Shown here: piece by piece, positions 25,201-33,067 of the stretch
How the letters are laid out: every line of letters begins with the position of its first letter
How positions within the stretch are numbered: the first letter of the stretch is position 1
Made by a program: the position numbers and the translations under genes
Source: an uncultured Lachnospiraceae bacterium
GTDB taxonomy: Bacteria; Bacillota; Clostridia; Lachnospirales; Lachnospiraceae
Length of the DNA: 64,000 nt
Direction: 5' to 3'
Assembly (NCBI GenBank): GCA_910578085.1
Contig: CAJTPM010000012.1
Coordinates: 55,936-119,935, forward strand
The notes under the pieces: generated by a model
Told to the model about the DNA's origin: nothing
Databases searched by the model: none
What the model saw: the letters and a program-made list of their open reading frames with translations, nothing else

Positions 25201-26445
25201 ATGAGGATGAAAAAAAGAATCAGAAGTACGATAGGGCTGCTTCTGTGCGCGCTGTTGCTTCTGGAAAACAGCGGCGGCGCGCAGGCGGTGACCATTGAGG
25301 AGCTGCAGCGGCAGATAGCGGAGAGCCAGAGTTACCTGAACAGTGAAAATGAGACTATTTCCGGTCTGCAGGATGAGCAGGATCTGATCGAAGAGGAAAT
25401 CAGCGATACGGAGGCGGAGCTTGTAAACCTGTATACGGAGATCGGTGTGCTGGAGGACGAGATCAGGGAGCAGGAGACAAAGATCGCTGACAAGGAAGCG
25501 GAGATCGCGGTGGCCGAGGAGGAATATAAGGCGGCGGAAGCGGAGGAAAGACGCCAGTATGAGGCGATGAAAGAACGGATCCGGTTCACCTACGAGCAGG
25601 GTGAAAGCTCCTATATGGAGCTGCTATTGTCCAGCGGCAGCTTCAGCGAGCTTTTAAACCGGGCGGAGTTCATAGAGGAAGTTTCGGCATATGATGACCG
25701 GATGCTGGAAGAGTACCAGAAGATCAAGCAGCTGGTGGCGGATATGAAGGCGAAGTTAGAGGCCGACAGGGCGCAACTGGTAGAGGAAAAAGAGGCGCTG
25801 GAAGCGGACAAGGCGGTGCTTGCAAAACAGCAGAGCTACTTAAACGGTATTCTGGCGCAGAAGAAGGCGGTCAGTGCCAATTATGATGCGGAAATTGCGG
25901 AAGCAAAAAACCGGGCGGCCCAGTACAAGCAGCAGATCGCGGCGGACACAAAAAAGATCGAACAGCTCAAAGAGGAAGAGCGCAGGCGGCTGGCGGCGCA
26001 AAATGCGCAAAACGGGGCTGGATCGAAGAATGTCACATCGAATCCAAATGCTGCTAATACGATCGCGGCAGCCCAGGCTATCGTGGCCCAGTCCGGTGGC
26101 AGCAGCGCCGGAAAGTCCATTGCGAATTATGCCTGCCAGTGCATCGGAAATCCCTATGTATCCGGCGGTACAAGCCTGACAAACGGAGCGGATTGTTCCG
26201 GATTTATTTTCCGACTGTATGCGGATTATGGCTACAGAGTTCCCAGGACATCCTCTCAGCTGCGGAGCGTGGGCACCGGCGTCTCCTATGCGGAGGCGCA
26301 GCCCGGTGATATTATCTGTTATGAGGGGCATGTGGGAATGTATATAGGCGGCGGCATGATCGTCCATGCCAGCACCCAGAGAACCGGCATAAAAGTCAGC
26401 AACGCACAGTACAGACCGATTCTGGCAGTGAGAAGAGTGCTTTAA
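25201..26445 (+). CDS. Secreted coiled-coil NlpC/P60 peptidoglycan hydrolase (PcsB-like)
   Basis: The 414-residue protein has an N-terminal signal peptide (about 1-30), a long coiled coil rich in Glu/Gln/Lys (about 30-260), an Asn/Ala linker, and a C-terminal NlpC/P60 domain (about 300-414) with catalytic C332 in A-D-C-S-G-F, H377 in G-H-V-G-M-Y, and H389. This layout matches PcsB/CwlO-type cell separation hydrolases, in which the coiled coil contacts FtsEX. An FtsEX pair is not in the window. It is preceded 28 bases upstream by asnS. Confidence 0.9.
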   Translation: MRMKKRIRSTIGLLLCALLLLENSGGAQAVTIEELQRQIAESQSYLNSENETISGLQDEQDLIEEEISDTEAELVNLYTEIGVLEDEIREQETKIADKEAEIAVAEEEYKAAEAEERRQYEAMKERIRFTYEQGESSYMELLLSSGSFSELLNRAEFIEEVSAYDDRMLEEYQKIKQLVADMKAKLEADRAQLVEEKEALEADKAVLAKQQSYLNGILAQKKAVSANYDAEIAEAKNRAAQYKQQIAADTKKIEQLKEEERRRLAAQNAQNGAGSKNVTSNPNAANTIAAAQAIVAQSGGSSAGKSIANYACQCIGNPYVSGGTSLTNGADCSGFIFRLYADYGYRVPRTSSQLRSVGTGVSYAEAQPGDIICYEGHVGMYIGGGMIVHASTQRTGIKVSNAQYRPILAVRRVL

Positions 26446-26496
26446 AACAGATGAACGGATAGATATATAAATTTTTGACATAAGAGGGGTGGCAAA

Positions 26497-27981
26497 ATGG
26501 AAACAGGGTTTGACCATGAAAAGTATGTAAAAATACAATCTCAGCATATCAAAGACAGAATCGGGCAGTTTGGGGACAAGCTGTATCTGGAGTTTGGAGG
26601 AAAACTTTTTGATGATTTCCATGCATCCAGAGTGCTTCCGGGCTTTATGCCGGATGCGAAGCTGCAGATGCTGATGGAAATTTCCGACATGGCGGAGATC
26701 GTGCTTGTGATCAGTGCGATGGATATTGAAAAAAATAAGGTGCGGGGGGATCTGGGGATCACTTACGATGAGGATGTACTGCGGCTGATCGCAGAATTTG
26801 AGAGACGCGGTCTGCTGGTGGGAAGTGTTGTGATCACACATTTCAGCGGACAGACGGGAGCAACCCAGTTTAAAAACAGGCTGGAGAAAAAGAATATCAG
26901 GGTCTATATCCATTATATGATAGAGGGCTATCCCTCCAATATTCCGTTGATCATCAGTAAAGAAGGGTTTGGGCATAATGACTATATTGAGACTGCAAGG
27001 CCTCTTGTCGTGGTGACAGCGCCGGGGCCTGGCAGCGGCAAGATGGCGACCTGTCTCTCCCAGCTGTACCATGACAACCTGCGGGGGATCAAAGCGGGAT
27101 ATGCAAAGTTTGAGACGTTCCCGATCTGGAATCTGCCGTTAAAACATCCGGTGAATCTCGCCTATGAGGCTGCCACGGCGGATCTGAATGATATCAACAT
27201 GATCGATCCCTTTCATCTGGAAGCTTATGGGGAAACGACGGTGAATTACAACCGGGATATTGAGATATTTCCGGTGCTGAACGCCATTTTTGAGGGGATC
27301 TATGGGGAGAGTGTCTACAAATCCCCTACGGATATGGGCGTGAATATGGTGGGAAACTGTATAATAGATGACGAAGTCTGTAAAAGAGCTTCCTGCATGG
27401 AGATTATCCGCCGCTATTATACCACTGCGGGAAAAGTGGTCAGGGAAGAGGCGCCGGAAAACGAGATCTATAAAATAGAGCTGCTGATGAAACAGGCGAA
27501 GATCACCACCGCCGACAGGAAAGTCACAGTGGCTGCAAAGAGAAGGGCAGAAGAGACAGGTCTTCCGGCGGCGGCGATACAACTGTCCGGGGGAGAGATC
27601 ATTACATCCAAAACAACGGATTTCCTGGGTGCTTCAGCAGCATTGCTGCTAAATGCCTTAAAGTTTCTGGCGGGGATCGAGCATGATGTAAAACTGATCA
27701 GTCCGGAAGCTATTGAGCCCATCCAGGAGCTGAAAGTGAAGTATCTGGGCGGGAAAAATCCGAGACTCCATACGGACGAGGTGCTGATCGCACTGTCTCT
27801 CGCGGCAACAGGAGATAAAAATGCGAAAGCGGCGTTAAAACAACTTCCGAACCTGAAGGATTGTCAGGTACATACGACCGTGATGCTTTCCGAAGTGGAT
27901 ATCAAGACATTCAAAAGGCTGGGGGTGGATCTTACCTGTGAACCGGTGATCAGTAAAAAGAAGCTGACGGAAAAATTTTAA
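26497..27981 (+). CDS. DUF1846 family protein
   Basis: The 494-residue protein matches the DUF1846 family over its whole length: an N-terminal domain with L-Y-L-E-F-G-G-K-L-F-D-D and G-F-M-P-D-A-K, the P-G-P-G-S-G-K-M-A-T loop near 178-187, and the C-terminal L-G-G-K-N-P-R-L-H-T-D-E-V. The structure of the family is known to be multi-domain, but a reaction has not been assigned. The P-loop-like motif suggests nucleotide binding (inference). It stands alone: a terminator lies about 195 bases after its stop. Confidence 0.85.
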   Translation: METGFDHEKYVKIQSQHIKDRIGQFGDKLYLEFGGKLFDDFHASRVLPGFMPDAKLQMLMEISDMAEIVLVISAMDIEKNKVRGDLGITYDEDVLRLIAEFERRGLLVGSVVITHFSGQTGATQFKNRLEKKNIRVYIHYMIEGYPSNIPLIISKEGFGHNDYIETARPLVVVTAPGPGSGKMATCLSQLYHDNLRGIKAGYAKFETFPIWNLPLKHPVNLAYEAATADLNDINMIDPFHLEAYGETTVNYNRDIEIFPVLNAIFEGIYGESVYKSPTDMGVNMVGNCIIDDEVCKRASCMEIIRRYYTTAGKVVREEAPENEIYKIELLMKQAKITTADRKVTVAAKRRAEETGLPAAAIQLSGGEIITSKTTDFLGASAALLLNALKFLAGIEHDVKLISPEAIEPIQELKVKYLGGKNPRLHTDEVLIALSLAATGDKNAKAALKQLPNLKDCQVHTTVMLSEVDIKTFKRLGVDLTCEPVISKKKLTEKF

Positions 27982-28175
27982 AACGTTATTTTTATGCATT
28001 TGACTCACCGACTGTGCTACAAGTGGTTCAACAGTTTTTTCCCTGAATACCATCAGCTTTATAAGGATATATTTAATAGCTGTAGTGATGTACTGCATCG
28101 GGTAACTTTATTGGGGAGAAAATACTGAGGCAGGGCACTTTTTTCAATGAATATTGTTTTTAAACCAGACGTAAT

Positions 28176-28202
28176 AGCAGCCACTTTTATGGCTGCTTTT
28201 TT
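28176..28202 (+). terminator. Intrinsic terminator in the 27982-28515 gap
   Basis: AGCAGCCA pairs with TGGCTGCT across CTTTTA and is followed by TTTTTTG. The preceding bases 27982-28175 hold no gene; this probably ends the DUF1846 transcript. Confidence 0.85.
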
Positions 28203-28327
28203 GTGGTGTTTATAACAGTTGCTGTCAGGTTCAGCCTCTGGCTGCAAAGTTCTGATGACAAAGTAAAATGTTATGAGAATGTTTAGGTATAGGCATAAAT
28301 GGGTGCAAAAACAGAAAATATCACATG

Positions 28328-28358
28328 TTGACAGGCGGCCTGTTTGACACAGTATAAT
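28328..28358 (+). promoter_or_regulatory. Promoter of the kinase/isomerase operon
   Basis: TTGACA (28328-28333) and TATAAT (28353-28358) are both consensus, with a 19-base spacer. The long spacer could mean activator dependence. A second TTGACA at 28344 is too close to serve this -10. Confidence 0.65.
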
Positions 28359-28454
28359 GAAAAAGGGCGAGGGGGGTAACTATGGAATGTGCCGGTTCGT
28401 CATCTGCTCTGCGGTGGTTATGTAATGGAATAATCAATATAAGAATGAAAGAAT

Positions 28455-28489
28455 ACACCTCCGGATGACTCCTGTACATTTGGAGGTGT
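28455..28489 (+). promoter_or_regulatory. Leader hairpin upstream of the dihydroxyacetone kinase-like gene
   Basis: ACACCTCC (28455-28462) pairs with GGAGGTGT (28482-28489) over a 19-base loop, followed by AATTTTAAAAA. It lies between the promoter and the ribosome binding site (GAGGAGGG at 28501). It could be a weak attenuator or an mRNA stabilizer. Confidence 0.4.
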
Positions 28490-28515
28490 AATTTTAAAAA
28501 GAGGAGGGTTATGTA

Positions 28516-30261
28516 TTGAAAAAGATTTTAAATTCTGATGTATCAAATGTTGTGGACGAGATGCTCCTGGGGTATCTGACAGCCTACAGAAACTTTTACA
28601 GAAAGGTGGACGGATATAACGCTTTTACCTACCGCGGACACAGAAAGAACAAAGTGGCACTGGTAATCGGCGGGGGGTCAGGACATGAGCCGATGTTCTC
28701 GGGATTCTGCGGGGCGGGACTAGCCGACGCAGTGGCCTGCGGTAATGTGTGTGCCTCTCCGAATCCACAGCTGGTGAAGGAAGCCGGTATGGCTGTGGAT
28801 CAGGGCAGAGGAGTATTGTTTGTGTACGGATGTTACGCCGGAGATAATCTGAATTTTGATATGGCCGAGGAACTTCTGCAGGCGGAAGGCATAAAGACTG
28901 CCCATGTACGGATCTGGGATGATCTGGCATCGGCGCCAAAAGAAAGGATCTCTGACAGGCGGGGAATTGCAGGAGATGTGTTTGTGATCAAAGTGGCAGG
29001 TGCTGCCTGTGACGCGGGTTTTGATCTGGAGGAGGTTGTCCGCATTACGGAGAAGGCGAGAGATCATGTAAGCAGCATCGGTATTGCCACACTGCCCTGC
29101 ACTCTTCCGGGCAATGAGAAGCCGACCTTCGAACTGGCGGATGATGAGATGGAATATGGTATGGGAATCCACGGGGAGCCTGGTATCGAGAGGACAAAGA
29201 TGGCGCCCGCTGAGGTGATCGTGGGCAGGATGTATGCGGAACTGAAAAAGGAGATGGACCTGAAAGCAGAGGAGGAGATCGCAGTGCTCGTGAACGGTCT
29301 TGGTTCCACTCCTTTGCTTGAATTAAACATTGTCTATTATGATCTGTACAAACTGCTTTGCCGGGATGGGGTAAAGGTTTATGACGCGGATATTAAATGC
29401 TACTGTACATCCCAGGAGATGGGAGGCTTTTCCATTTCTTTTATGAGAATGGATGAGGAACTGAAGAAATATTATGACGCTCCCTGCTTTTCGCCCTTTT
29501 ATGCAAAGGGCAGCGTTGACGGTGCTGTGACAAGGGCAGCCGAGGAGGAAGAAGAGCTGATCCTGGAGGATGAAGATACTGTTGAAATAGAGATCAACAG
29601 GAGCAAAGAGGGTGTGTTAGAGTCTTTAAATGGTGAAGATACCAGAAATATGCTGATATATATTGCGGATAAAGTAATGAAGAAGAAAGGCTATCTGACG
29701 GAGATCGACAGCGCCATCGGAGATGGTGATCATGGAATCGGCATGTATGGCGGCATGAAAAAGGTGAAGAAGAAGCTGCTTACCATGACAGGAGAAGAGA
29801 ATGTTTATAAGCTTCTTGAGGAAGCGGGAATACAGATGCTCAATTCCATGGGGGGTGCATCCGGGGTTATTTTCGGCAGTCTGTATCTGGCAGGAGCTGA
29901 GGGGATGGAGGCTAGGAGTGAGATAAACGGCGATGATCTGGCGAGGATGGAGAGAAAGAGCCTGGCAGCGATCCAGGAAAGAGGCAAGGCGCAGGCAGGT
30001 GATAAGACTATGGTGGATGCGCTTTTACCAGCAGTGGAAGCATTGGAAAAGAATGCGGGGAAGAGCCTGCTGGAGATGCTGAAGGCAGCAGAAGAGGCAG
30101 CATGGCAGGGTGTGGAGGATACTAAAAAATATACGGCAAAATTTGGGCGCGCCAAATCGCTGCTGGAACGGGCCATCGGACATCAGGATGCCGGCGCAAC
30201 AAGCGTGTGGCTGATACTTCAGGGGATGAGGGAATTTGTGGAAAACCAGCTGGAAGCATAG
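28516..30261 (+). CDS. Fused DhaK-DhaL dihydroxyacetone/tetrulose kinase
   Basis: The 581-residue ATP-dependent kinase has an N-terminal DhaK domain (about 1-335; G-G-G-S-G-H-E-P with H57, and H219 in G-I-H-G-E-P-G, the histidine that binds the ketose as a hemiaminal). An acidic linker (343-360) leads to a C-terminal DhaL domain (about 370-581) with the Mg-ATP motif G-D-G-D-H-G (403-408). Translation starts at TTG 28516 with GAGGAGGG 9 bases upstream; the nearer ATG 28511 is followed directly by a stop. It heads an operon with a TIM-like and an RpiB-like isomerase. That set matches known tetrulose (erythrulose) kinase pathways better than simple dihydroxyacetone use, but substrate assignment is inference. 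Confidence 0.85.
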   Translation: MKKILNSDVSNVVDEMLLGYLTAYRNFYRKVDGYNAFTYRGHRKNKVALVIGGGSGHEPMFSGFCGAGLADAVACGNVCASPNPQLVKEAGMAVDQGRGVLFVYGCYAGDNLNFDMAEELLQAEGIKTAHVRIWDDLASAPKERISDRRGIAGDVFVIKVAGAACDAGFDLEEVVRITEKARDHVSSIGIATLPCTLPGNEKPTFELADDEMEYGMGIHGEPGIERTKMAPAEVIVGRMYAELKKEMDLKAEEEIAVLVNGLGSTPLLELNIVYYDLYKLLCRDGVKVYDADIKCYCTSQEMGGFSISFMRMDEELKKYYDAPCFSPFYAKGSVDGAVTRAAEEEEELILEDEDTVEIEINRSKEGVLESLNGEDTRNMLIYIADKVMKKKGYLTEIDSAIGDGDHGIGMYGGMKKVKKKLLTMTGEENVYKLLEEAGIQMLNSMGGASGVIFGSLYLAGAEGMEARSEINGDDLARMERKSLAAIQERGKAQAGDKTMVDALLPAVEALEKNAGKSLLEMLKAAEEAAWQGVEDTKKYTAKFGRAKSLLERAIGHQDAGATSVWLILQGMREFVENQLEA

Positions 30262-30286
30262 TATAGGGTAAAGGGAGGCAGACAGT

Positions 30287-31072
30287 ATGAAAAAGATGTA
30301 TTTTGGAAGTAATCTGAAGATGTATAAAAATATAGAAGATACAATCCGGTATCTGAAAGAGCTGGCCAGTCTGACAGCGGATATCAGCAGGGAAGAGATC
30401 GAGCTGTTTATTATTCCTTCCTATACGACATTAGATCGTGCAGCCAGGTCGGTGGACAGAAGTCTTGTGAAGCTGGGCGCCCAGAATATGTGCTGGGAGG
30501 AGCAGGGACAGTTTACCGGGGAAATATCTCCGCTGATGCTGCAGGAAATAGGACTGGATCTGGTGATGATCGGCCATTCTGAGAGGAGGCATGTTTTCCG
30601 GGAGACAGACGAGGAGGAGAACAAAAAGGTTAAATGCGGTCTGGAGCATGGGTTTACGACACTGCTGTGTATCGGTGAGACGGCGGAGGAAAAGAAATAT
30701 GATCTGGGACCGGAAGTGCTCAGAACGCAGCTGAAGATCGGGCTTGAGGGTGTGGATGTGTCACACATCGGAAAGATCTGGGTTGCTTATGAACCGGTGT
30801 GGTCCATCGGAGTCGGCGGCATACCGGCCACAGCAGATTATGCGGAGCGTATGCACGGTGAGATCAAAAAGTGTCTGTCAGAGCTTTTCGGGGATGCCGG
30901 TAAGGAGATCCCGGTACTTTATGGCGGAAGTGTCAATCCGGGGAATGCGGAAGAACTGATCATACAACCCTCTATCGACGGACTTTTTGTGGGACGGTCC
31001 GCATGGCAGGCAGACAGGTTTAATGAACTGATCCGGATGGCAAAGACGAAGGCTGAGGCGGAAGGCAGATAA
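30287..31072 (+). CDS. Triosephosphate isomerase-like protein, probably a tetrulose-phosphate isomerase
   Basis: The 261-residue TIM-barrel protein keeps the catalytic K11 (S-N-L-K-M-Y-K), H97 (I-G-H-S-E-R-R) and E169 (Y-E-P-V-W). However, the normally strict N-W-K-M-N is N-L-K-M-Y, and the loop 6 motif is W-S-I-G-V-G-G in place of W-A-I-G-T-G. Such changes are seen in non-glycolytic TIM paralogues such as EryH and LerI. The protein is expected to interconvert phosphorylated ketotetroses. GGGAGGCAG precedes the ATG; it is 25 bases after the kinase gene and 113 bases before the RpiB-like gene. Confidence 0.8.
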   Translation: MKKMYFGSNLKMYKNIEDTIRYLKELASLTADISREEIELFIIPSYTTLDRAARSVDRSLVKLGAQNMCWEEQGQFTGEISPLMLQEIGLDLVMIGHSERRHVFRETDEEENKKVKCGLEHGFTTLLCIGETAEEKKYDLGPEVLRTQLKIGLEGVDVSHIGKIWVAYEPVWSIGVGGIPATADYAERMHGEIKKCLSELFGDAGKEIPVLYGGSVNPGNAEELIIQPSIDGLFVGRSAWQADRFNELIRMAKTKAEAEGR

Positions 31073-31185
31073 AGCGGATGCACAGAGGATGAGGCAGGAT
31101 TGGCAGAAGCAGGTATAGTGGGAACAGCTGTCTGGCACAGGCGGCATAATAATAAAATAGAATGATTAGATAGGAGAGAAAAGGT

Positions 31186-31632
31186 ATGAAGATAGTGATC
31201 GGATGTGATCCTAATGCGCAGCAGGCAAAAGAAGAGTTGATCAGGTTTATGGAGTCAAAAAATTACGGTGAGATTACAGATTTCGGCAGTGAAGATCCAA
31301 TCTATGCCAATACAGCAGTTGCAGTAGCGGAAAAAGTAGCGGCAGGCGAGTATGACAGAGGGATCCTGATCTGTGGTACCGGACTGGGAGTGTCTATTTC
31401 CGCCAATAAGGTAAAGGGTGCTTACGCGGCACTTCTTTCAGACGTGTATACTGCAAAGCGGGCAAGGTTGAGCAACGATGCAAATATAGCATGTCTTGGT
31501 GCATTTACTACCGGTGATAAGCTGCGGGAAGAGCTGATTGACGCTTTTCTGACCAATGAGTTCGTATCGGGCTGCAGTTCTCAGCCAAAGGTAGATGCTT
31601 TTGTGAAGTATGAGAGTGAACATTTGAAATAA
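31186..31632 (+). CDS. RpiB/LacAB-family sugar-phosphate isomerase
   Basis: The 148-residue protein has the C-G-T-G-L-G anion-binding loop with catalytic base C63 and the S-A-N-K-V-K-G-A-Y motif of ribose-5-phosphate isomerase B. The N-terminal D-H-A-G motif of RpiB is changed to D-P-N-A, so the ring-opening His is missing at the usual place. This suits a substrate that cannot form a ring, such as a tetrose 4-phosphate (inference), and parallels EryI/DerI, which make D-erythrose 4-phosphate. GGAGAGAAAAGG precedes the ATG. A strong terminator lies about 155 bases downstream. Confidence 0.8.
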   Translation: MKIVIGCDPNAQQAKEELIRFMESKNYGEITDFGSEDPIYANTAVAVAEKVAAGEYDRGILICGTGLGVSISANKVKGAYAALLSDVYTAKRARLSNDANIACLGAFTTGDKLREELIDAFLTNEFVSGCSSQPKVDAFVKYESEHLK

Positions 31633-31787
31633 GTGAGCACCGGAAAACGGCGGACTTTGCTGATGTGTCTGGTAAGGTACGTCTGTGAGGATGTATTTGC
31701 AGGGGGAAAGAGACAGGGAAAACAGGGAGGGGACCTGATATCTTGAAGCAGAGACGGAAACAAATATAGCTGATGACCTGCAGGAAT

Positions 31788-31838
31788 AAAATCCCCCCGC
31801 CAGGCATAAGATGTAACAAAGCATGGCGGGGGGATTTT
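31788..31838 (+). terminator. Strong hairpin between the isomerase gene and spoIIID
   Basis: AAAATCCCCCCGCCA pairs with TGGCGGGGGGATTTT (15 bp) over a 21-base loop. It ends 5 bases before the spoIIID start codon. The right arm carries GGGGGGA, the only ribosome-binding-site candidate for spoIIID. Confidence 0.85.
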
Positions 31839-31842
31839 CTAT

Positions 31843-32154
31843 ATGACGAAAAACAAATCAAAGGCTTGCGGCAAGACAGAAGGGTACGGCAAGTCAGGTG
31901 ATTTGCTTCATGAGCGTGTCATTGCAGTGGCAGGCTATATTGTTGAAAATAACGCAACGGTAAGACAGACTGCGAAAGAGTTCGGAATCAGCAAGAGTAC
32001 GGTACATAAGGATGTAACTGACAGGCTCACGGCAATCAATCCAGCGTTGGCAAAACAGGTGCGGTCAGTACTGGACGTAAATAAATCAGAGCGTCATATC
32101 CGCGGTGGTCTGGCTACGAGAGAGAAATACCTGCATCAGCATACGACCGGCTGA
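31843..32154 (+). CDS. spoIIID: Sporulation transcriptional regulator SpoIIID
   Basis: The 103-residue protein contains the SpoIIID core: an A-T-V-R-Q-T-A-K-E-F-G-I-S-K-S-T-V-H helix-turn-helix followed by K-D-V-T-D-R-L and basic C-terminal residues. SpoIIID is a mother-cell DNA-binding regulator acting after sigma-E. The N-terminal extension (about 1-22, Lys/Gly rich) is longer than in Bacillus. No start codon other than ATG 31843 fits. Its ribosome binding site lies inside the terminator hairpin, which could couple translation to RNA folding. Confidence 0.92.
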   Translation: MTKNKSKACGKTEGYGKSGDLLHERVIAVAGYIVENNATVRQTAKEFGISKSTVHKDVTDRLTAINPALAKQVRSVLDVNKSERHIRGGLATREKYLHQHTTG

Positions 32155-32233
32155 TTCTATAAAACAGGAGGAGATCAAAACTATCGGAAAGAGAGTTTGG
32201 CTTTTCGGTAGTTTTTCTTTTGTCAGAGGGCTC

Positions 32234-32824
32234 TCATGAAAAGGTAATGCCGCGCCCGGTGTTGGGGAAGATCAGTGCGGCGGCCAGGTCGAAAAGAAAC
32301 AGGAGAAGCAGGATGGCTGTGATGATGCTTCTCAGTTTTTCAGGTATAAGGAACCACAATTTTTTCAACAGTGCGGACAGCAAACATACCCAGGCGGCTC
32401 CGGCGATACCGATTCCGAGAGCCGAATAGAGACAGATATAGCCGCGGAAATTGAGCGGATAACTGCTGTAGTCCCAGTAGCGCAATTCCCAGAAATAGTC
32501 AAGAAACAGCCCTATGATCAATTCCAGAGAAGTACCGGCCAGAACAGAATAAAAAAATACTTTCAGAGGTTGCCGTCTCAGAGAAAAAAGGAAAAGATAC
32601 ATGAGGACGGCGCCTGTCCCATAGACGGGAAGCCAGGGGCCGTAAAGGAAGCCGCGGTTTCTGAAATGTCCTTCTTTCAGAAAGAAGAGAAACACTTCCC
32701 ACACAAAGCCACAGAACGAGGCGGTAAAAAAGTAGAAGATCAGCAGGGTAATGTATTCCTGTGTTGTTGTATGGCTGTCTTTCGGCAGAGCTTTAAAATC
32801 GGAATGAGGTGAATGTTTTTTCAT
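32234..32824 (-). CDS. Multi-pass membrane protein of the CmpB-like putative ABC permease family
   Basis: The protein has about 196 residues and five or six hydrophobic segments. The motif G-F-L-Y-G-P-W-L-P-V-Y-G-T-G and W-D-Y-S-S-Y-P-L-N-F-R-G are typical of PF06541 (ABC_trans_CmpB). Despite the name no transport activity is proven for the family. ATG 32824 gives M-K-K-H and is preferred over a TTG at 32896, though neither has a clear ribosome binding site. It lies alone between spoIIID and guaA, transcribed in the opposite direction. Confidence 0.7.
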   Translation of the reverse strand: MKKHSPHSDFKALPKDSHTTTQEYITLLIFYFFTASFCGFVWEVFLFFLKEGHFRNRGFLYGPWLPVYGTGAVLMYLFLFSLRRQPLKVFFYSVLAGTSLELIIGLFLDYFWELRYWDYSSYPLNFRGYICLYSALGIGIAGAAWVCLLSALLKKLWFLIPEKLRSIITAILLLLFLFDLAAALIFPNTGRGITFS

Positions 32825-32988
32825 AGGGATAGTGTGCCCGGAATGTGAAATTTTATTTCCGCGGGCAACGAGCCAGGTAGCCGTGCTTAAAGCCAATGAA
32901 GTGATGCTATTTAAGAGGATAAGTCGGGATATTCAGGGTTATTATTCCGCTGCCGGCAGTGGCTGACCTTCTGTCATGAAAAGGAAAA

Positions 32989-33017
32989 TAGACAAACGGA
33001 AGTATTCGGGGTATACT
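32989..33017 (+). promoter_or_regulatory. guaA promoter
   Basis: TAGACA (32989-32994) and TATACT (33012-33017) have a 17-base spacer. The leader to the guaA ATG is about 45 nt and shows no purine riboswitch. Confidence 0.7.
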
Positions 33018-33067
33018 ATAGCTTATGACGGGAAATACACACAGGATAAACAGAACAGGGAGGACAG

